Assembly: GCF_036607905.1 (NCBI RefSeq)
Contig: NZ_CP144555.1
Coordinates: 5,084,001 to 5,148,000 of the forward strand
Source: Streptomyces sp. SCSIO 75703
GTDB taxonomy: Bacteria; Actinomycetota; Actinomycetes; Streptomycetales; Streptomycetaceae
Reading direction: 5' to 3'
Length of the DNA stretch: 64,000 nt
In this document: positions 43,938 through 53,602 of the stretch, one piece after another
How positions within the stretch are numbered: position 1 is the first letter of the stretch
Layout: each line of letters begins with the position of its first letter
Notes under the pieces: model-generated
The model's database searches: none
What the model was told of the DNA's origin: nothing
What the model saw: the letters and a program-made list of their open reading frames with translations, nothing else
Translations under genes and position numbers: made by a program

Positions 43938-44540
43938 GTGAGCGGAAAACCCGAACTGAGGGGGCGGGCCGCGCGGCTCGCCCGGCTCTTCCCGCCGGGC
44001 GGCGGGCGAGGCCAGGCGGCCAGGGCGCCTTTCGTCCTCCTGGTCGTCGTGCTGCTCGGTGGCGGACTGATCGGCCTGCTGGTGCTGAACTCGGCGCTGA
44101 GCGAGGGCTCCTTCCAGCTCGCCGACCTGAAACGGGAGACGAAGAGCCTCACCGACGAGGAGCAGGCGCTCCAGCGGGACATCGACGCCTACGCCGCGCC
44201 CCAGGCGCTGCACCGGCGCGCGGGCGAGCTGGGTATGGTGCCCGGCGGCGACCCCGCCTTCCTCGGCCCCGACGGCAAGGTCAAGGGCTCGCCCAGCCCC
44301 GCGGCCACCCCGCCGGCCCCGGCCACCTCCCGGCCGGCCGCCCCCGAGGCGCCGCCCTCACCGTCCGGGACGGACCCCTCGGCCGATCCCTCCCCGGACC
44401 CGTCCGCCACCGGTGAGCCGCCCGCCACCGGACCGGCCCCGGCCCCCGGCGCGGAGCCCTCCGGCACCGGGACCCCCGGAACCACCCCCGCCCCCACCGC
44501 GGCGGGCAGCCCCCTCCCGACCCCGACCCCCGGCAGGTGA
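43938..44540 (+). CDS. ftsL: cell division protein FtsL
   Basis: Bitopic divisome protein that works with FtsQ and the FtsW-FtsI synthase. The 200-residue chain has a short basic N-terminus, one helix (about residues 30-50), a coiled-coil segment (QLADLKRETKSLTDEEQALQRDI) and a very long Pro/Ala/Ser/Thr-rich tail (about 105-200) that has no counterpart in short FtsLs. The GTG at 43938 has GGGAGGG nearby; the start is set by homologue N-termini and the frame could open earlier. Confidence 0.9.
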   Translation: MSGKPELRGRAARLARLFPPGGGRGQAARAPFVLLVVVLLGGGLIGLLVLNSALSEGSFQLADLKRETKSLTDEEQALQRDIDAYAAPQALHRRAGELGMVPGGDPAFLGPDGKVKGSPSPAATPPAPATSRPAAPEAPPSPSGTDPSADPSPDPSATGEPPATGPAPAPGAEPSGTGTPGTTPAPTAAGSPLPTPTPGR

Positions 44541-46525
44541 CGGAAGTGTCCGACAGGCAACCGCCGCGCCGCCGCGTGCCCGGACCCGCCCGGCCCGTCC
44601 GCCCCGGCGGACGGCGGCAGCCCGGACCCGGCGCCCGGTCCCCCCGCGGCCCGGCCCGCCGCCCGGCCCGGCCCTCCCCGCCCAGGGGCCCGGCGTCCGG
44701 CTCCCTGCGCCTGGGCCGCCCCCGGCCCCGGCTGCGCATGGTCGGGCTCGCCTTCACCCTGGTCCTGGCCGCCTTCGTGGTGCGGCTGCTCCAGGTCCAG
44801 GCCGTCGAGGCCGGCACGTACACCGCGAAGGCCGAGCAGAACCGCTACGTCGTCCACACCCTGACCGCCGAGCGCGGCGGCATCACCGACCGCAACGGCG
44901 TCGCCCTCGCCGCCACCGAGGACGCCTACGACATCACCGCCGACCCCACGATGTTCACCCGCGACCAGCTCGGCGTCGACGACGGACCCGAGCAGGCGGC
45001 GGCGCTCCTCGCCCCCATCCTCGGCCGGGAGCAGGAGGAACTGGTCACCCAGCTCCGCCCGAAGAACACCGGGCTGCGCTACGTCCGGCTCGCCCGTCGC
45101 CAGACCCCCCAGGTCTGGAACCAGATCAAGGACCTGAAGAGCGCGCTGGCCAAGGAGCGCGAGACGGACAAGTCCGCCGTCAACGTCCTCGCCGGCGTCT
45201 TCGCCGACCCCAGCAGCAAGCGGGTCTACCCGGGCGGCGACCTGGCCGCCGGACTCATCGGCTGGGTCGACTCCGAGGGCAAGGGCGGCGGCGGCCTCGA
45301 ACGCCAGCTCGACGACACGCTGGCCGGCAAGGACGGCACGCTCCGCTACGCCCAGTCCGGCGGGCGCCACGTGCCCACGGCCGGCTCGACCGAGACGCCC
45401 GCCGTGCCCGGCAGCGACGTCGAACTGACCCTCGACCGGGACATCCAGTGGGCCGCCCAGCACGCCATCACCGAGCAGGTCGCCAAGTCCAAGGCCGACG
45501 GCGGCTACGTGATCGTCCAGGACACCCGCACCGGCGAGATCCTCGCCATGGCCAACTCGCCCGGGTTCGACCCGGGCGACCTGGCCCACGCCGACCCGGC
45601 GGCGCTCGGCAACGGGGCGCTCCAGGACGCCTTCGAGCCCGGCTCCACCGCCAAGGTCATGTCGATGGCCGCCGTGCTGGAGGAGGAGGCCGCCACGCCG
45701 GGCACCCACGTCACCGTGCCCAACCGGCTGCACCGCGGCGACCGCCTCTTCAAGGACGACGTCGACCACCCCACCTGGTACCTCACGCTCAACGGGGTGC
45801 TCGCCAAGTCCAGCAACATCGGCACCATCCTGGCCACCGGCGAACTGGGCGGGACCCAGCGGGAGGCCAACGAGGTCCTCTACTCCTACCTGCGCAAGTT
45901 CGGGCTCGGCGAGTACAGCGGACTGGGCTTCCCGGGGGAGACCAAGGGCATCCTCGCCCCGCCCGGACAGTGGTCCACCTCGCAGCAGTACACGATTCCC
46001 TTCGGCCAGGGCGTGTCGGTGAACGCGCTCCAGGCGGCCTCCGTCTACTCGACGATCGCCAACGGCGGCACGCGCGTCGAACCCACCGTCGTGCGCGGCA
46101 CCAAGGGCGCCGACGGGCGCTTCACCCCCGCCCCCGAGCCCAAGAGGACCCGTGTGGTCAGCGAGGAGACCGCCAGGACGCTGGCCAGGATGCTGGAGTC
46201 GGTGGTCGACGACGAGGAGGGCACCGGCACCAAGGCGCGCATCCCCGGCTACCGCGTGGCCGGCAAGACGGGCACCGCCAACCGCGTCGATCCGGCCACC
46301 GGCAAGTACCACGGCTACACCTCCTCGTTCGCCGGGTTCGCCCCCGCCGACAAGCCCCGCGTCACCGTCTACTGCGCCATCCAGAACGCCACCCGGGGCA
46401 GCTACTTCGGCGGCCAGATCTGCGGCCCCATCTACAAGGAGGTGATGGAGTTCGCGCTGAAGACCCTCCAGGTCCCGCCCACCGGCGCCGAACCCGCGAA
46501 GCTCCCGGTCACCTTCAAGCCCTGA
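44537..46525 (+). CDS. ftsI: septal peptidoglycan transpeptidase FtsI (PBP3)
   Basis: Crosslinks peptidoglycan at the division septum, a penicillin target. The 662-residue protein has a long basic/Pro-rich cytosolic N-terminus (about 65 residues), one helix, a dimerisation domain, and a transpeptidase with the active-site Ser370 in GSTAK, SSN in KSSN, and KTG in AGKTGTA. GTG 44537 overlaps the ftsL stop (GTGA); GTG 44546, with a better ribosome site, is an alternative start three codons on. Confidence 0.95.
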   Translation: MTEVSDRQPPRRRVPGPARPVRPGGRRQPGPGARSPRGPARRPARPSPPRGPASGSLRLGRPRPRLRMVGLAFTLVLAAFVVRLLQVQAVEAGTYTAKAEQNRYVVHTLTAERGGITDRNGVALAATEDAYDITADPTMFTRDQLGVDDGPEQAAALLAPILGREQEELVTQLRPKNTGLRYVRLARRQTPQVWNQIKDLKSALAKERETDKSAVNVLAGVFADPSSKRVYPGGDLAAGLIGWVDSEGKGGGGLERQLDDTLAGKDGTLRYAQSGGRHVPTAGSTETPAVPGSDVELTLDRDIQWAAQHAITEQVAKSKADGGYVIVQDTRTGEILAMANSPGFDPGDLAHADPAALGNGALQDAFEPGSTAKVMSMAAVLEEEAATPGTHVTVPNRLHRGDRLFKDDVDHPTWYLTLNGVLAKSSNIGTILATGELGGTQREANEVLYSYLRKFGLGEYSGLGFPGETKGILAPPGQWSTSQQYTIPFGQGVSVNALQAASVYSTIANGGTRVEPTVVRGTKGADGRFTPAPEPKRTRVVSEETARTLARMLESVVDDEEGTGTKARIPGYRVAGKTGTANRVDPATGKYHGYTSSFAGFAPADKPRVTVYCAIQNATRGSYFGGQICGPIYKEVMEFALKTLQVPPTGAEPAKLPVTFKP

Positions 46526-46578
46526 CCCCGCACCGAGCAGCCCGTACCGAGCCAGCACCGAGCCACCAGGAACCACCC

Positions 46579-48234
46579 GTGACAACGATCACCCCCGATC
46601 CGGGGAACCAGGACAGCCCCCGGACCTCACTTCGCCCGGAGGCGGGTGGGCCCGGTACGCTCACCGCCGTGCCACACGCTGATCAGTCCCAAACCACCCA
46701 GAAGGGTCATCCCGTGACCTATTCGGGACCGCCCCGGCCGGCGCGGACCACCGCGACACCCCTCGCGGAACTCGCCGGTCAACTGGGTGTCACCGCACCG
46801 CGCAGCACCGCCGGGATCACCGGGATCACCCACGACTCGCGCGCCGTCCGCCCGGGTGACCTGTACGCCGCGCTGCCCGGGGCCCGCGCCCACGGAGCCG
46901 ACTTCGTCACCCAGGCCGCGGGCCTCGGCGCCGCCGCCGTGCTGACCGACGCGGCCGGCGCCGAACGCGCCGCCGCGGCCGGACTGCCGGCCCTGGTCGT
47001 CGAGGACCCCCGCGCCCGGATGGGTGAACTGGCGGCCACCATCTACGGCCACCCCGGGCGCGACCTCCTCCAGATCGGCATCACCGGCACCTCCGGGAAG
47101 ACCACCACGGCCTACCTCGTCGAGGGCGGGCTGCGCACCACCATGGCGACCGGGCTCATCGGCACGGTCGAGATGCGCATCGGCGACGAGCGCATCCCCT
47201 CCGAGCGCACCACCCCCGAGGCCACCGACCTCCAGGCGCTCTTCGGCGTCATGCGCGAACGCGGCACCGAGGCGGTCGCCATGGAGGTCTCCAGCCACGC
47301 CCTGGTGCTCGGCCGCGTCGACGGCTGCGTCTTCGACGTCGCCGTCTTCACCAACCTCAGCCCGGAGCACATGGACTTCCACTCCGGGATGGAGGACTAC
47401 CACCAGGCCAAGGCGCAGCTCTTCACACCCGCCCGCAGCCGCCTCGGCGTGGTCAACGTCGACGACGAGCACGGCCGCCGCATCGCCCGCGAGGCCACCG
47501 TCCCGGTCGTCACCTACTCCGCGGAAGGCCACCCCGACGCCGACTGGCGGGCCGAGGACGTCACCGTCGGCCCGCTCGACTCGACCTTCACCGCCATCGG
47601 GCCGAAGGACGAGCGGATCGCGGCCACCTCGCCGCTGGCCGGCCCGTTCAACGTGGCCAACACCCTCGCCGCCCTCGTCGCCCTCGCCGCCGCCGGGCTC
47701 GACCCGCAGACCGCCGCCGACGGCATCGCCGCCGTGCCGGGCGTGCCGGGCCGGCTGGAGCGGGTGGACGCCGGACAGCCCTACCTCGCGGTGGTCGACT
47801 ACGCCCACAAGACCGACGCGGTCGAGTCGGTGCTGCGCGCCCTGCGCAAGGTCACCGAGGGCCGGCTGCACGTCGTCCTCGGCTGCGGCGGCGACCGCGA
47901 CGGCAGCAAACGCGGCCCGATGGGCGCCGCCGCCGCCCGGCTCGCCGACACCGCCGTGCTGACCTCGGACAACCCCCGCTCCGAGGACCCCCTCGCCATC
48001 CTCGCCACGATGCTGGAGGGCGCCGCGTCCGTGCCGTCGCACGAACGGGGCGAGGTCCAGGTCTTCGAGGACCGGGCCGCCGCCGTCGCCGCCGCCGTCG
48101 CGCGGGCCGAGCCTGGCGACACCGTACTGGTCGCGGGCAAGGGCCACGAGCAGGGCCAGGACATCGCCGGAGTGGTCCGTCCCTTCGACGACCGCCAGGT
48201 GCTTCGCGAAGCTATCCAGAAGACCCAGGGATGA
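46579..48234 (+). CDS. murE: UDP-MurNAc-tripeptide ligase
   Basis: Adds the third amino acid to UDP-MurNAc-L-Ala-D-Glu, LL-diaminopimelate in Streptomyces. The 551-residue Mur ligase has ATP loop GTSGKTTTA, VAMEVSSHAL, the carbamylated-Lys region, TSDNPRSEDPL (the DNPR motif for the Dap-type enzyme) and the C-terminal GKGHEQGQ. GTG 46579 gives the longest frame; a GTG at 46714 would give 506 residues, nearer the usual length, and the first ~45 residues look unstructured. The start is thus uncertain. Confidence 0.93.
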   Translation: MTTITPDPGNQDSPRTSLRPEAGGPGTLTAVPHADQSQTTQKGHPVTYSGPPRPARTTATPLAELAGQLGVTAPRSTAGITGITHDSRAVRPGDLYAALPGARAHGADFVTQAAGLGAAAVLTDAAGAERAAAAGLPALVVEDPRARMGELAATIYGHPGRDLLQIGITGTSGKTTTAYLVEGGLRTTMATGLIGTVEMRIGDERIPSERTTPEATDLQALFGVMRERGTEAVAMEVSSHALVLGRVDGCVFDVAVFTNLSPEHMDFHSGMEDYHQAKAQLFTPARSRLGVVNVDDEHGRRIAREATVPVVTYSAEGHPDADWRAEDVTVGPLDSTFTAIGPKDERIAATSPLAGPFNVANTLAALVALAAAGLDPQTAADGIAAVPGVPGRLERVDAGQPYLAVVDYAHKTDAVESVLRALRKVTEGRLHVVLGCGGDRDGSKRGPMGAAAARLADTAVLTSDNPRSEDPLAILATMLEGAASVPSHERGEVQVFEDRAAAVAAAVARAEPGDTVLVAGKGHEQGQDIAGVVRPFDDRQVLREAIQKTQG

Positions 48235-48238
48235 ACTT

Positions 48239-49645
48239 GTGATCGCCCTCTCCCTCGCCGAGATCGCAGAAGTCGTCGGCGGGCAGACGCACGACATACC
48301 GGACGCGTCCGTCCGGGTCACCGGGCCGGTCGTCCGGGACTCCCGGGAGGCCGGGCCCGGTTGCCTCTTCGTCGCCTTCGTCGGCGAGCGCGTCGACGGC
48401 CACGACTTCGCGTCGGCGGTCGTCGGGGCGGGAGCGGCGGCCGTGCTCGGCTCCCGGCCCGTCGGCGTGCCCGCGATCGTCGTCGACGACGTGCAGGCCG
48501 CCCTCGGCGCCCTCGCCCGGCACGTGGTCCGCCGGCTCGGCGCCACCCTCGTCGCGCTCACCGGGTCGGCCGGCAAGACCAGCACCAAGGACCTCATCGC
48601 CCAGGTGCTGCGGAGCAAGGCGCCGACGGTGTTCACGCCGGGCTCGCTCAACAACGAGATCGGGCTGCCGCTGACCGCCCTCACCGCCACCGAGGAGACC
48701 CGCTTCCTCGTGCTGGAGATGGGCGCGCGGGGCATCGGCCACATCCGCTACCTGGCCGGACTGACCCCGCCCTCCGTCGGCCTCGTCCTCAACGTCGGCA
48801 GCGCCCACATCGGCGAGTTCGGCGGCCGGGAGCAGATCGCCGAGGCCAAGGGCGAGCTGGTGGAGGCGCTGCCCGAGGACGGCGTGGCCGTCCTCAACGC
48901 GGACGACCCCCTCGTACGGGCCATGGCCTCCCGTACGAAGGCGAAGGTGATCCTTTTCGGAGAGTCCGGCGAAGCGGACGTTCGCGCCGAGAACGTGAGA
49001 CTCACGGACAGCGGACAGCCTTCCTTCCGGCTTCACACACCCTCCGGTGCACGTGATGTGACCATGCGCCTGTACGGTGAGCACCACGTGTCGAACGCGC
49101 TCGCCGCGGCCGCCGTCGCCCACGAGTTGGGCATGTCCGCAGACGAGATCGCCACCGCGCTCTCCGAGGCGGGCTCCCTCTCCCGCTGGCGGATGGAGGT
49201 CACCGAGCGCCCGGACGGCGTGACCGTCGTCAACGACGCCTACAACGCGAACCCCGAGTCCATGCGTGCCGCGCTGCGCGCGCTGGCGGCCATGGGCAAG
49301 GGACGTCGCACGTGGGCGGTGCTCGGCCAGATGGCCGAGCTCGGGGACGAGGCGCTCGCCGAGCACGACGCGGTCGGACGGCTCGCCGTCCGGCTCAACG
49401 TCAGCAAGCTCGTCGCGGTCGGGGGCAGGGAAGCCGCCTGGCTGCAACTGGGCGCATACAACGAGGGTTCATGGGGTGAGGAGTCGGTGCACGTGTCCGA
49501 CGCACAGGCGGCGGTCGACCTGTTGCGCAGCGAGTTGCGCCCGGGGGACGTCGTGCTCGTGAAGGCGTCCCGATCGGTGGGACTGGAGAGCGTCGCCGCG
49601 GCGCTGCTCGATGCCGGCGCCGAGGGTGAGGTCGCCGCCCGATGA
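48239..49645 (+). CDS. murF: UDP-MurNAc-pentapeptide synthetase
   Basis: Adds D-Ala-D-Ala to the tripeptide, completing the UDP-MurNAc-pentapeptide. The 468-residue Mur ligase has LTGSAGKTSTKDL (ATP loop), FTPGSLNNEIGLPLT, EMGARGIGHI and the C-terminal VVNDAYNANPESMRAAL. Its GTG start follows the murE stop by only 4 bp, so translation is coupled, and its stop overlaps mraY by 4 bp. Confidence 0.95.
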   Translation: MIALSLAEIAEVVGGQTHDIPDASVRVTGPVVRDSREAGPGCLFVAFVGERVDGHDFASAVVGAGAAAVLGSRPVGVPAIVVDDVQAALGALARHVVRRLGATLVALTGSAGKTSTKDLIAQVLRSKAPTVFTPGSLNNEIGLPLTALTATEETRFLVLEMGARGIGHIRYLAGLTPPSVGLVLNVGSAHIGEFGGREQIAEAKGELVEALPEDGVAVLNADDPLVRAMASRTKAKVILFGESGEADVRAENVRLTDSGQPSFRLHTPSGARDVTMRLYGEHHVSNALAAAAVAHELGMSADEIATALSEAGSLSRWRMEVTERPDGVTVVNDAYNANPESMRAALRALAAMGKGRRTWAVLGQMAELGDEALAEHDAVGRLAVRLNVSKLVAVGGREAAWLQLGAYNEGSWGEESVHVSDAQAAVDLLRSELRPGDVVLVKASRSVGLESVAAALLDAGAEGEVAAR

Positions 49646-50736
49646 TGAAGCAGATCCTGTTCGCGGGAGTCATCGGCCTCTTCCTGACGCTGGTCGGCAC
49701 CCCGCTGCTGATCAAGCTCCTGGCCCGCAAGGGGTACGGCCAGTACATCCGCGACGACGGCCCGCGCGAGCACGCCAGCAAGCGCGGTACGCCGACGATG
49801 GGCGGCATCGCCTTCATCCTGGCGACGATCGCCGCGTACTTCCTGGCGAAGGTGATCACGGGGTACGTCGACGAGAACGCCGACGCGACCCCGACCTTCT
49901 CGGGCCTGCTGGTGCTCGGTCTGATGGCGGGGATGGGCCTGGTCGGCTTCCTCGACGACTACATCAAGATCGTCAAGCGGCGCTCACTGGGCCTGCGGGC
50001 CAAGGCGAAGATGGCCGGCCAGCTCATCGTCGGCATCGCCTTCGCGGTGCTCGCGCTCCAGTTCGCCGACAACCGGGGCAACACCCCGGCGTCCACGAAG
50101 CTGTCGTTCATCACCGACTTCGGCTGGACCATCGGACCGGTGCTGTTCGTGGTCTGGGCGCTGTTCATGATCCTCGCGATGTCGAACGGCGTGAACCTGA
50201 CGGACGGTCTGGACGGCCTGGCCACCGGCGCGTCCGTGCTGGTCTTCGGCGCCTACACCTTCATCGGCGTCTGGCAGTACCAGGAGTCCTGTGCCAACGC
50301 GCAGACCCTGACCAACCCCAACGCCTGTTTCGAGGTACGGGACCCGCTCGACCTCGCGGTGGTCGCCTCCGCCCTGATGGGCGCCTGCCTCGGCTTCCTG
50401 TGGTGGAACACCTCGCCCGCCAAGATCTTCATGGGCGACACCGGTTCGCTGGCGCTGGGCGGCGTCCTCGCGGGCCTGGCCATCTGCTCGCGCACCGAGC
50501 TGCTGGTCGCCATCCTCGGCGGTCTGTTCGTCCTCATCACCATGTCGGTGGTCATCCAGGTCGGCTCCTTCCGCCTCACCGGCAAGCGGGTCTTCCGCAT
50601 GGCACCGCTCCAGCACCACTTCGAACTCAAAGGCTGGTCCGAGGTCCTGGTCGTGGTCCGTTTCTGGATCATCCAGGGCATCTGCGTGATCGTCGGACTG
50701 GGACTCTTCTACGCGGGATGGGCAGCGGACAAGTGA
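49642..50736 (+). CDS. mraY: phospho-MurNAc-pentapeptide transferase
   Basis: Transfers phospho-MurNAc-pentapeptide from UDP to undecaprenyl phosphate, making lipid I in the membrane. The 364-residue protein has ten predicted helices; conserved loops are GTPTMGGIAF, GFLDDYIKI (Asp-Asp Mg site), NLTDGLDGLATG and the later FMGDTGSLALGG and APLQHHFEL. Begins at an ATG that overlaps the murF stop. Confidence 0.95.
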   Translation: MMKQILFAGVIGLFLTLVGTPLLIKLLARKGYGQYIRDDGPREHASKRGTPTMGGIAFILATIAAYFLAKVITGYVDENADATPTFSGLLVLGLMAGMGLVGFLDDYIKIVKRRSLGLRAKAKMAGQLIVGIAFAVLALQFADNRGNTPASTKLSFITDFGWTIGPVLFVVWALFMILAMSNGVNLTDGLDGLATGASVLVFGAYTFIGVWQYQESCANAQTLTNPNACFEVRDPLDLAVVASALMGACLGFLWWNTSPAKIFMGDTGSLALGGVLAGLAICSRTELLVAILGGLFVLITMSVVIQVGSFRLTGKRVFRMAPLQHHFELKGWSEVLVVVRFWIIQGICVIVGLGLFYAGWAADK

Positions 50737-52151
50737 CCTCCTCGGTGCCTTCGGAATTCCGGGGCAAGCACGTCACCGTCGCGGGACTGGGCGTCTCCGG
50801 CGTCCCGGCGGCCAAGGTCCTCACCGGCCTCGGCGCGCGCGTCACCGTCGTCAACGACGGCGACGACGAGCGCGCGCGGGCACAGGCCGAGGAGCTGCGG
50901 GCGCTCGGCGTCACCGTGCGCCTCGGCGACGGGGCGACCCTGCCCGAGGGCACCGAGCTGATCGTCACGGCGCCCGGATGGCCGCCGGACAAGCCGCTGT
51001 TCGCCGCCGCCGAGGCCGCCGGCGTCCCCGTCTGGGGCGACGTCGAGCTGGCCTGGCGGCTGCGCGGACCGGACGCGGCCCCCTGGCTGGCCGTCACCGG
51101 CACCAACGGCAAGACCACCACCGTGCAGATGCTGGCCGCCATCCTGACCGCGGCCGGCCTGCGCACGGCGGCCGTCGGCAACATCGGCGTCTCCGTGCTG
51201 GACGCGGTCACCGGCGAGGAGGAGTACGACGTCCTCGCCGTGGAGCTGTCCAGCTACCAGCTCCACTGGGCGCCCTCGCCGCGCGCCCACTCGGCGGCGG
51301 TGCTCAACCTCGCCCCCGACCACCTCGACTGGCACGGCTCGATGGCGGCGTACGCGGCCGACAAGGGCCGGGTCTACGAGGGCAACCGGGTCGCCTGCGT
51401 GTACAACGCCGCCGACCCGGCCACCGAGGAGCTGGTCCGCGCCGCCGACGTCGAGGAGGGGTGCCGGGCGATCGGCTTCACCCTCGGGACCCCCGGCCCC
51501 TCCCAACTCGGCGTGGTGGAGGGCATCCTGGTCGACCGCGCCTTCGTGGCCGACCGGCACCGCAGCGCCCAGGAGCTGGCCGAGGTCTCCGACGTGGTCC
51601 CGGCCGCCCCGCACAACGTCGCCAACGCCCTGGCCGCCGCGGCCCTCGCCCGCGCCTTCGGCGTCCCCGCCGCGGCCGTGCGCGACGGGCTGCGCGCCTT
51701 CCGGCCCGACGCCCACCGCATCGCGCACGTCGCGGACGTGGACCAGGTGGCCTACGTCGACGACTCCAAGGCCACCAACACCCACGCCGCGTCGGCCTCC
51801 TTGGCGTCCTACGAGTCGATCGTGTGGATCGCCGGCGGGCTCGCCAAGGGCGCCACCTTCGACGAACTGGTCGCCGCGGCGGCGGGGCGGCTGCGCGGCG
51901 CCGTCCTGATCGGCGCCGACCGCGCCCTGATCCGCGAAGCCCTGGCGCGACACGCCCCGCAGGTACCCGTGGTCGACCTCGACCGGACCGACACTGGGGC
52001 GATGCTCCAGGCGGTCCAGGAGGCGCGGCGGCTCGCCCGGCCGGGCGACACGGTGCTGCTGGCCCCGGCCTGTGCCTCCATGGACATGTTCACCAACTAC
52101 AACCGGCGCGGCGAGGCCTTCGCACAGGCCGTGCGCGAACTCGGCGCCTGA
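50718..52151 (+). CDS. murD: UDP-MurNAc-L-Ala:D-Glu ligase
   Basis: Adds D-Glu to UDP-MurNAc-L-Ala. The 477-residue Mur ligase shows the N-terminal GLGVSGVPAA, VTGTNGKTTTVQ (ATP loop), NLAPDHLDWHG, VDDSKATNTHA and the C-terminal LLAPACASMDMF. ATG 50718 overlaps mraY by 19 bp; GTG 50733 (4-bp overlap) is nearly as likely. It lies between mraY and ftsW as in the standard cluster order. Confidence 0.94.
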   Translation: MGSGQVTSSVPSEFRGKHVTVAGLGVSGVPAAKVLTGLGARVTVVNDGDDERARAQAEELRALGVTVRLGDGATLPEGTELIVTAPGWPPDKPLFAAAEAAGVPVWGDVELAWRLRGPDAAPWLAVTGTNGKTTTVQMLAAILTAAGLRTAAVGNIGVSVLDAVTGEEEYDVLAVELSSYQLHWAPSPRAHSAAVLNLAPDHLDWHGSMAAYAADKGRVYEGNRVACVYNAADPATEELVRAADVEEGCRAIGFTLGTPGPSQLGVVEGILVDRAFVADRHRSAQELAEVSDVVPAAPHNVANALAAAALARAFGVPAAAVRDGLRAFRPDAHRIAHVADVDQVAYVDDSKATNTHAASASLASYESIVWIAGGLAKGATFDELVAAAAGRLRGAVLIGADRALIREALARHAPQVPVVDLDRTDTGAMLQAVQEARRLARPGDTVLLAPACASMDMFTNYNRRGEAFAQAVRELGA

Positions 52152-52225
52152 CCCGGCCGCCTGCGCCGGGCGACCTCGGGAGGGACGCGTGGGACGGTCC
52201 AGGCCGACGTACAGCGGAGGCACGG

Positions 52226-53596
52226 ATGCCCGTTAGCCGTACCGGGCGTCCGCCCGTCCAGCGGGCCGTCAGACGGCCGTCGGCGGCCCGCCCGCCCCGC
52301 CCGGCGCGCGAGAACGCGCTGCGCCGCCTGCACACCCGGCTGCGCCGCGCCTGGGACCGCCCGCTCACCGCGTACTACCTGATCCTCGGCAGCAGCCTGC
52401 TCATCACCGTGCTCGGTCTGGTGATGGTCTACTCGGCCTCGCAGATCACCGCGCTCCAGCTCTCGCTGCCCGGCTCGTACTTCTTCCGCAAGCAGTTCCT
52501 GGCCGCGCTGATCGGCGCCGGGCTGCTGGCGGCCGCCATGCGGATGCCGGTGAAGCTGCACCGTGCGCTGGCCTACCCGTTCCTCGCGGTCGCCGTCTGC
52601 CTGATGGCCCTCGTGCAGGTGCCGGGGATCGGTGTGGCCGTCAACGGCAACCAGAACTGGATCTCGCTGGGCGGCTCGTTCCTCGTCCAGCCCAGCGAGT
52701 TCGGCAAGCTCGCCCTCATCCTGTGGGGCGCCGACCTGCTCGCCCGCAAGGAGGACCGCAACCTGCTGGCCCAGTGGAAGCACATGCTGGTGCCGCTGGT
52801 GCCGGCCACCTTCCTGCTGCTCGGGCTGATCATGATCGGCAGCGACATGGGCACCGCGGTCATCCTGGCCGTGATCCTCTTCGGCCTGCTCTGGCTGGCC
52901 GGGGCGCCCACGCGGCTCTTCGCCGGGGTGCTGGCGGTCGCCGCGCTGGTCAGCGGGTACCTGATCAAGACCAGCTCCAACCGCATGGACCGGATGAGCT
53001 GCATCGGCGCCACCGACCCCGGCCCGCAGGACATCTGCTGGCAGGCGGTGCACGGCCTCTACGCCCTCGCCTCCGGCGGCCTGTTCGGCTCCGGACTCGG
53101 TGCCAGCGTGGAGAAATGGGGACAACTCCCCGAAGCCCACACGGACTTCATCTTCGCCATCACCGGGGAGGAACTGGGTCTGATGGGGACGCTGTCGGTG
53201 CTCGCCCTGTTCGCGGCTCTAGGCTATGCGGGTATTCGCGTGGCCGGACGCACGGAGGACCCCTTCGTGAGGTATGCCGCGGGAGGCGTGACCACCTGGA
53301 TCATGGCGCAGACCGTGATCAACCTCGGCGCGGTCCTCGGACTGCTGCCGATCGCCGGCGTCCCCCTCCCGCTGTTCTCCTACGGGGGCTCCGCCCTGCT
53401 GCCGACCATGTTCGCCATCGGGCTGCTGATCGCCTTCGCGCGGGAAGAGCCCGGTGCGCGGGCGGCGCTTGCGTTGCGGCAACCCCGCTTTGGTAGAAAG
53501 CGGGGGACCGGGGGCACCGGGTCCAAACGGAACCCCCGGAGTTGGAACACGATGCGACGGCGTGCCTCGGCGGCGCGTTCGTCCGGAGAGCGGTGA
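52226..53596 (+). CDS. ftsW: septal glycosyltransferase FtsW
   Basis: SEDS-family lipid II polymerase at the septum, partner of FtsI. The 456-residue protein has a basic, Pro-rich N-terminal cytosolic tail (about 50 residues) and about ten membrane helices. Conserved stretches include WISLGGSFLVQPSEFGKLA, AHTDFIFAITGEELG and PLPLFSYGGSALLPTM. A basic C-terminal tail of ~45 residues ends the protein. CGGAGG lies 6 nt upstream of the ATG. Confidence 0.95.
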   Translation: MPVSRTGRPPVQRAVRRPSAARPPRPARENALRRLHTRLRRAWDRPLTAYYLILGSSLLITVLGLVMVYSASQITALQLSLPGSYFFRKQFLAALIGAGLLAAAMRMPVKLHRALAYPFLAVAVCLMALVQVPGIGVAVNGNQNWISLGGSFLVQPSEFGKLALILWGADLLARKEDRNLLAQWKHMLVPLVPATFLLLGLIMIGSDMGTAVILAVILFGLLWLAGAPTRLFAGVLAVAALVSGYLIKTSSNRMDRMSCIGATDPGPQDICWQAVHGLYALASGGLFGSGLGASVEKWGQLPEAHTDFIFAITGEELGLMGTLSVLALFAALGYAGIRVAGRTEDPFVRYAAGGVTTWIMAQTVINLGAVLGLLPIAGVPLPLFSYGGSALLPTMFAIGLLIAFAREEPGARAALALRQPRFGRKRGTGGTGSKRNPRSWNTMRRRASAARSSGER

Positions 53597-53602
53597 ATTT
53601 CG